Shown here: positions 14,934 through 18,028 of the stretch, piece after piece
How positions within the stretch are numbered: position 1 is the first letter of the stretch
Layout of the letters: each line of letters begins with the position of its first letter
Origin: Archangium sp.
Lineage (GTDB): Bacteria; Myxococcota; Myxococcia; Myxococcales; Myxococcaceae
NCBI GenBank assembly: GCA_016793585.1
Contig: JAEUJR010000984.1
Span: 1-18,028 of the forward strand
DNA length: 18,028 nt
Direction: 5' to 3'
Translations under genes and position numbers: made by a program
The notes under the pieces: generated by a model
Told to the model about the DNA's origin: nothing
Database searches by the model: none
What the model saw: only the letters and a program-made list of their open reading frames with translations

Positions 14934-16373
14934 TCAGCTGCGACGGCGGCGGGTGAAGCGGAGCACCAGCAGTCCGGCGAGGGCCTGCGCCAGCATCGCC
15001 TCGGAGCCGGTGCTGCAGCCGCAGGCCTTCTTCGTGGTGAGGTTGCCGCCGCCAGCGGTGCCACCAGCGCGCGCGCCACCTGCCGCGCCGCCGCCGATCG
15101 ATCCGGTTCCTCCGCCGCTCGAGGCCGTGCCGCCGCCCGCGCCGCCAGCGCTCGCCGTTCCACCAGCACGGCCGCCACCTGCAGCGCCACCACCCGCCGA
15201 ACCGCCGCCAGCCGCGCCGCCACCTGCGCCTGCGTCGGCGTCCCACGCGACGCTGAAGGTCGCGTTCGAGAGCACCACGCACTCACCGCTGGGCAGCGCC
15301 TCGTCGGCCGAGAAGTCCCACGCCACGAAGCGCACGTTCGACATGGTGCCCTGGAACAGCCCGGCGCCTTCGTCCTTCGTCGCCGTCGTCACGTTCGCCG
15401 TGCCGCCCACCGCGAAGTACTCCTTGGCGCAGGTGCCGGTGTCGTCGCACTGCAGGCTCAGCACGCCGCAGACTTCGCACGAGCCATACGTCTCGCTCGC
15501 GGTGAAGGTGTGGTTGGTGGGAATCGCGAGGGGCGGCATGAAGCCGAAGTAGGCCTCGAGCGAGAGAATGTCGAAGCCCGCGTCGGTGTCGGCCGTGTAG
15601 AGCTGGGCGCCCGCGATGTCGTTCGCGGGTTGGTAGCCCGCGCTCGAGTCCACCGTCGGCCACGACGAGATGACGAGACAGCCTCCGTCGCCAGGCATGA
15701 TCACCACGCCGCCGTCGTTCGGCATGTTCGCGCAGTTCACCATCGCCGACGCGGCCGTCTTCGGGGTGGGCGTGCCGACCGTGAAGTCAGCGCTGTTGTT
15801 GTCGGTCTCGAAGCAGCCGTTGCCACCGCGACGCACCGAAGACGACGCCGAGGTGTTGCCGGTGCTCATGCCCTCGGAGCAGTTCGCGCTCGTGCCGTAG
15901 CCGACGAGGTCGATGATGGTGGCCGACGTGGGGCAGGAACCCGACAGCGGGGTGGTGGTGCTCACCAGGGCGACCTTGCCGGCGGTGGCTGCGAGCGACG
16001 TCGTGCCTTCGGCGTCGAAGACGCTCAGGTTGGGCGTGCTGCTCGGGCCGGCAGTGCCCATTCGCACGAGGAAGTAGCTGCCGGGCTGCACCATGCCCGT
16101 GAGCGTCGTGACGACCCAGTTGCTGCCCGTGGCGCTCGCGTACTGCAACGACTTGCCGCTCAGGTTCACCGGCGCGCTGCCGCGGTTGAAGAGCTCGATG
16201 AAGTCGTAGCGGTACGCCGACGACGAGCTGCCGCCGCCGCCGTACACCTCGCTGATGACGAGATCGGTCGAGAGCGCCTGCCCCACGCGAGAGGGGTACG
16301 CGGGTTTGGAGGCCTGCTCGACCCCACACGAGAAGAGAACGAGCGCGAGGACGGGCACCGAGAGCTGTCGCAT
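14934..16373 (-). CDS. MYXO-CTERM-anchored lamin-tail-domain surface protein
   Basis: This 479-residue exported protein starts MRQLSVPVLALVLFSCGVEQ, a signal with a possible lipobox (LFSC, Cys16). Residues about 38-205 form a lamin-tail-like domain, with TDLVISEVYGGGG, FIELFNRGSAPVNLSG and a closing DFTVGTPTPK; such domains are common in extracellular bacterial proteins. A second, Cys-containing beta region (about 230-378) is not recognised. A Gly/Ala-rich linker (379-443) leads to the C-terminal signal: KKACGCSTG, a hydrophobic helix (about 458-472) and RRRR. This Cys-helix-Arg plan matches the MYXO-CTERM sorting signal processed by myxosortase, which places the protein at the cell surface. 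The role is unknown. The gene follows a terminator for the TPR gene, so it likely has its own promoter in the 16374-16397 region or upstream. No clear ribosome-binding site precedes ATG 16373. Confidence 0.9.
   Translation of the reverse strand: MRQLSVPVLALVLFSCGVEQASKPAYPSRVGQALSTDLVISEVYGGGGSSSSAYRYDFIELFNRGSAPVNLSGKSLQYASATGSNWVVTTLTGMVQPGSYFLVRMGTAGPSSTPNLSVFDAEGTTSLAATAGKVALVSTTTPLSGSCPTSATIIDLVGYGTSANCSEGMSTGNTSASSSVRRGGNGCFETDNNSADFTVGTPTPKTAASAMVNCANMPNDGGVVIMPGDGGCLVISSWPTVDSSAGYQPANDIAGAQLYTADTDAGFDILSLEAYFGFMPPLAIPTNHTFTASETYGSCEVCGVLSLQCDDTGTCAKEYFAVGGTANVTTATKDEGAGLFQGTMSNVRFVAWDFSADEALPSGECVVLSNATFSVAWDADAGAGGGAAGGGSAGGGAAGGGRAGGTASAGGAGGGTASSGGGTGSIGGGAAGGARAGGTAGGGNLTTKKACGCSTGSEAMLAQALAGLLVLRFTRRRRS
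15045..15239 (-). repeat. Gly/Ala-rich coding low-complexity tract
   Basis: About 65 codons inside the MYXO-CTERM gene encode irregular repeats of GGGAAGGGSAGGG-like units with occasional Arg, Thr and Ser. The tract is imperfect, not a tandem repeat of fixed period. It probably acts as a flexible wall-spanning linker between the ectodomains and the membrane anchor. Such tracts are prone to length change by slippage. Confidence 0.75.
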
Positions 16374-16397
16374 GACGTGGCGCCATAGCGCTAAGCA

Positions 16398-16438
16398 CCG
16401 AAAGAGAACAACCCTGCGCCACGCGAAGTGGAGCAGGG
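16398..16438 (-). terminator. Intrinsic terminator of the TPR lipoprotein gene
   Basis: On the minus strand the stem CCCTGC-T-CCAC closes on the loop TTCGC and pairs with GTGG-C-GCAGGG (16412-16438); one internal mismatch interrupts ten paired bases. A T-rich tail, TTGTTCTCTTTCGG, follows directly (16411 down to 16398). It lies about 26 bases beyond the TPR gene's stop (16464-16466), the right place and strand to end its transcript before the MYXO-CTERM gene. Confidence 0.8.
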
Positions 16439-16463
16439 CTGCTCGTCACCACGGCGGCGGCGT

Positions 16464-17411
16464 TCAGGGCGTCGGGCCCTGCTCCGGCTCGATGGGGTGC
16501 GGCACGTCAGACATCGTGGTGTCGTCGCCGTCGAGCTCGACCGGGCGCTTCGCGACCCGCGCGGCGTTGACGCGGGCCTTCACGTACTTCGGCGAGAGAT
16601 CCATCGCCTGCTGGTAGGCGTGCTTCGCCTCGTCTGCGCGGCCGACCCGTTCGTACGCGACGCCGAGGTTGTTCTGCACGTACGAGACGTTCGGCAGCTG
16701 CTCCACCGCGTCTTCGAGCACCTCGACGGCCTGTTCGTTCAGGTTGGCGCGCAGGTAGGCGAGCCCGAGGTTGTTCATCGCGTAGCCATGATCGGGCTGC
16801 AGGGCGATGACGGTCTTGAAGCTGGTGATGGCGCCCTGGAGATCGCCGCTCGAGAGCTGGGCGAGACCCGTCACCTGGAACGCCTCGGGGTTGCCCGGGT
16901 CGCGTGCCGCCGCTTCTCTGCCTGCGGTGATGGCGGCGCCGAAGTCTCTCGCGTGGAGGAGCGCGCGGGCCTGCTTGATGCTCGCGATCGCGTCACCCGA
17001 GCGCTGCTGCGCGAGCCGGCCCCAGGCTTCGGCCGAGATCGCCGGCTGGCCTGCCTGGCGGCCGAGCTTCGCGATCAGCTCGAGCGTCTCGGCGTCTGCG
17101 GGCGTGGTGAAGAGCGCGCGGCGAGCCTCGGTGAGCGCGCCTTTCGGGTCCTGCTCCTGCATGAGCTGTTTGGCGCGCGTGAGGTGATCGACGTTCTTCG
17201 TGTCGTGCACGAGCGCGAGCGCATCGATGGGCAGCACGGGCTCTTCGACCTTCGTGAGCGGCACGCCGGAGTCGGGAATGACGGGCGCCACCTTCGCGAC
17301 GACGACCGGCGTTGGCGGCGGCGGAAGAACGGTGACCTTCTTCGGGGTGGAGTCCTCGCAGGCGGCAAACGCGAGGGCGGCGGCGACGGCGGCGACGATC
17401 TGCTTCTTCAT
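16464..17411 (-). CDS. TPR-repeat lipoprotein
   Basis: The start ATG 17411 gives MKKQIVAAVAAALAFAACEDS, a lipoprotein signal with mature Cys18; the open frame upstream (to 17630) is a shadow of the divergent gene. Purine-rich GAAAGAG sits upstream of the ATG at a workable distance. The 315-residue product has a Pro-rich spacer (28-62), a helical region (about 64-170) and three or more TPR units (about 174-278), for example PEAFQVTGLAQLSSGDLQGA and AMNNLGLAYLRANLNEQA, closing with NNLGVAYERVGRADEAKHAY and DLSPKY. TPRs are protein-binding scaffolds, so it probably organises an envelope complex, perhaps for motility or export, but no partner is visible. The C-terminal tail is acidic and Pro-rich. 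It is transcribed alone: the neighbour at 17563 is divergent and a terminator lies at 16398-16438. Confidence 0.9.
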   Translation of the reverse strand: MKKQIVAAVAAALAFAACEDSTPKKVTVLPPPPTPVVVAKVAPVIPDSGVPLTKVEEPVLPIDALALVHDTKNVDHLTRAKQLMQEQDPKGALTEARRALFTTPADAETLELIAKLGRQAGQPAISAEAWGRLAQQRSGDAIASIKQARALLHARDFGAAITAGREAAARDPGNPEAFQVTGLAQLSSGDLQGAITSFKTVIALQPDHGYAMNNLGLAYLRANLNEQAVEVLEDAVEQLPNVSYVQNNLGVAYERVGRADEAKHAYQQAMDLSPKYVKARVNAARVAKRPVELDGDDTTMSDVPHPIEPEQGPTP

Positions 17412-17562
17412 GACGGACTCTTTCGTTCCTTCTGGGAGGGAGGTGCTTCCCGCACGGACTCCAAAGCGAGCGTCGTGCCAGCGCGTAAGTGGGCGTGCGC
17501 GTTCCGGTCTTCGGCGACTGCGGAAAAAGGGCCACGTAGGCTGCGTGGTGCGCGGAGGGCAC
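17412..17562. promoter_or_regulatory. Divergent promoter region between the TPR lipoprotein and the unrecognised plus-strand gene
   Basis: This 151-base gap must hold promoters for both genes. CCACG-N7-CGTGG (17532-17548) is an exact 5-base-arm inverted repeat close to the plus-strand start. On the minus strand, TGGCCCTTTTTCCGCA (17519-17534) has the GG-N10-GC spacing of a sigma-54 promoter, with an imperfect match to TGGCAC-N5-TTGC, about 108 bases before the TPR start. Both are short enough to arise by chance, so confidence is low. Confidence 0.3.
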
Positions 17563-18028
17563 ATGCGGCTGCGGTGGCGGTTTCCAGCAGAGTCTGAGGC
17601 AGCGGCGCGGGCCGAGGTCGACGCTCGCATCGCGGCGTGGTGGCAGTCGTTCGAGGCGAAGGCGAAGGAGATCGAAGCGCTCTTCGCTCAGCGCGCGCAG
17701 TTCGATCTCGAGGCGTGGCTGACGCCGAGGCTGCGCACCATTCACGAGCAGCTCTTCTGGGAGTTCAGCCGCGCCTCGGGGCGCTGGGTCTTCGTCATCA
17801 CCTGCGAGGAGCAACGTGAGCTGCAGCCGCTGGTCGATCGCGTCGTCGCGCTCGCGCCGGGAGGGCTCTTCTGTGACGTGCTCAACGCGCGGCCAGCCGA
17901 GCTCACCACCTTCGCGTTGAGGACGGTCGAAGGCCGCTTCGAGGTGGACGCGACGAAGTGGACGGCAGAGCTCGCTCCCGTGGGCCACGGGCTGCTCGGC
18001 GTGACCTGGCATGGCGCGTCGACGGACG
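17563..18028 (+). CDS. Unrecognised protein, 5' part only (runs off the window)
   Basis: From ATG 17563 the frame is open for 155 codons to the right edge with no stop. GGAGGG (17554-17559) ends three bases before the ATG, a close but usable ribosome-binding site; in-frame GTG codons at 17545 and 17548 are weaker choices. The visible part reads as a real soluble protein with no signal peptide: MRLRWRFPAESEAAARAEVD, a helical region with many Trp, Glu and Ala (about 10-60), IHEQLFWEFSRASGRWVFVI (about 60-79), and an alpha/beta section with GRWVFVITCEEQRELQPL and GLFCDVLNARPAEL. It reads like a conserved hypothetical protein, but I cannot name the family. The opposite strand also has a long open frame here, whose Arg/Pro/His-rich translation looks like a shadow. 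It may be co-regulated with the divergent TPR gene. Confidence 0.75.
   Translation, partial: MRLRWRFPAESEAAARAEVDARIAAWWQSFEAKAKEIEALFAQRAQFDLEAWLTPRLRTIHEQLFWEFSRASGRWVFVITCEEQRELQPLVDRVVALAPGGLFCDVLNARPAELTTFALRTVEGRFEVDATKWTAELAPVGHGLLGVTWHGASTD

Noticed and set aside
16386..16393. TAGCGCTA palindrome upstream of the MYXO-CTERM gene
   Set aside because: Eight bases is too short to separate from chance without other copies.
16993..18012. 339-codon minus-strand frame crossing the TPR start and the plus-strand gene
   Set aside because: It runs through a divergent promoter region and half of the TPR gene in another frame; composition is shadow-like.

Overview
The window is GC-rich, densely coded DNA from a bacterium that looks like a member of the Myxococcota (myxobacteria and relatives). 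The evidence is a MYXO-CTERM-type C-terminal sorting signal (gene at 14934-16373), two sigma-54 activators (one with an FHA domain), a transmembrane Ser/Thr kinase with a Pro-rich region, several predicted lipoproteins, and third codon positions that are almost all G or C. I see no rRNA, tRNA, CRISPR array, insertion sequence or phage gene. No gap between genes exceeds about 150 bases. The genus is not determinable from the sequence alone.

Layout. (1) 3-701 (+) is the 3' part of a sigma-54-dependent activator, followed by a small lipoprotein gene (748-1050, +). (2) 7810-1047 (-) is a compact four-gene operon: a class A penicillin-binding protein, an FG-GAP/VCBS-like exported protein, an orphan family-5 solute-binding-like protein and an NtrY-like sensor histidine kinase. 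The first three genes are joined by 4-base start/stop overlaps. The kinase gene meets the small lipoprotein gene tail to tail with interleaved stop codons. (3) 12173-7951 (-) is a three-gene operon: a membrane Ser/Thr kinase, a small two-helix membrane protein, and a large Cys-rich lipoprotein with two LamG-like regions. (4) 12265-13551 (+) is an FHA-sigma-54 activator, divergent from the kinase operon; the 91-base gap between them holds a perfect 16-base palindrome. (5) 16373-13552 (-) holds a MYXO-CTERM lamin-tail surface protein, a NADAR-family glycosidase overlapped by a cupin gene, and a tiny lysine-rich protein. A perfect 10-base-arm dyad lies between the first two. (6) 17411-16464 (-) is a TPR lipoprotein followed by a convincing intrinsic terminator. 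(7) 17563 to the window end (+) is an unrecognised gene cut by the window edge.

How the genes may work together (inference). The first operon joins peptidoglycan polymerisation with a periplasmic binding protein and a sensor kinase, so it could be an envelope-status sensing unit; the sigma-54 activator at 3-701 is a candidate output partner. The second region pairs a Thr/Ser kinase with a phosphothreonine-reading (FHA) sigma-54 activator across one shared control region. This fits a phosphorylation-to-transcription relay controlling the kinase's own operon. The NADAR-cupin pair is probably a nucleotide-metabolite or ADP-ribose housekeeping unit, but its role here is open.
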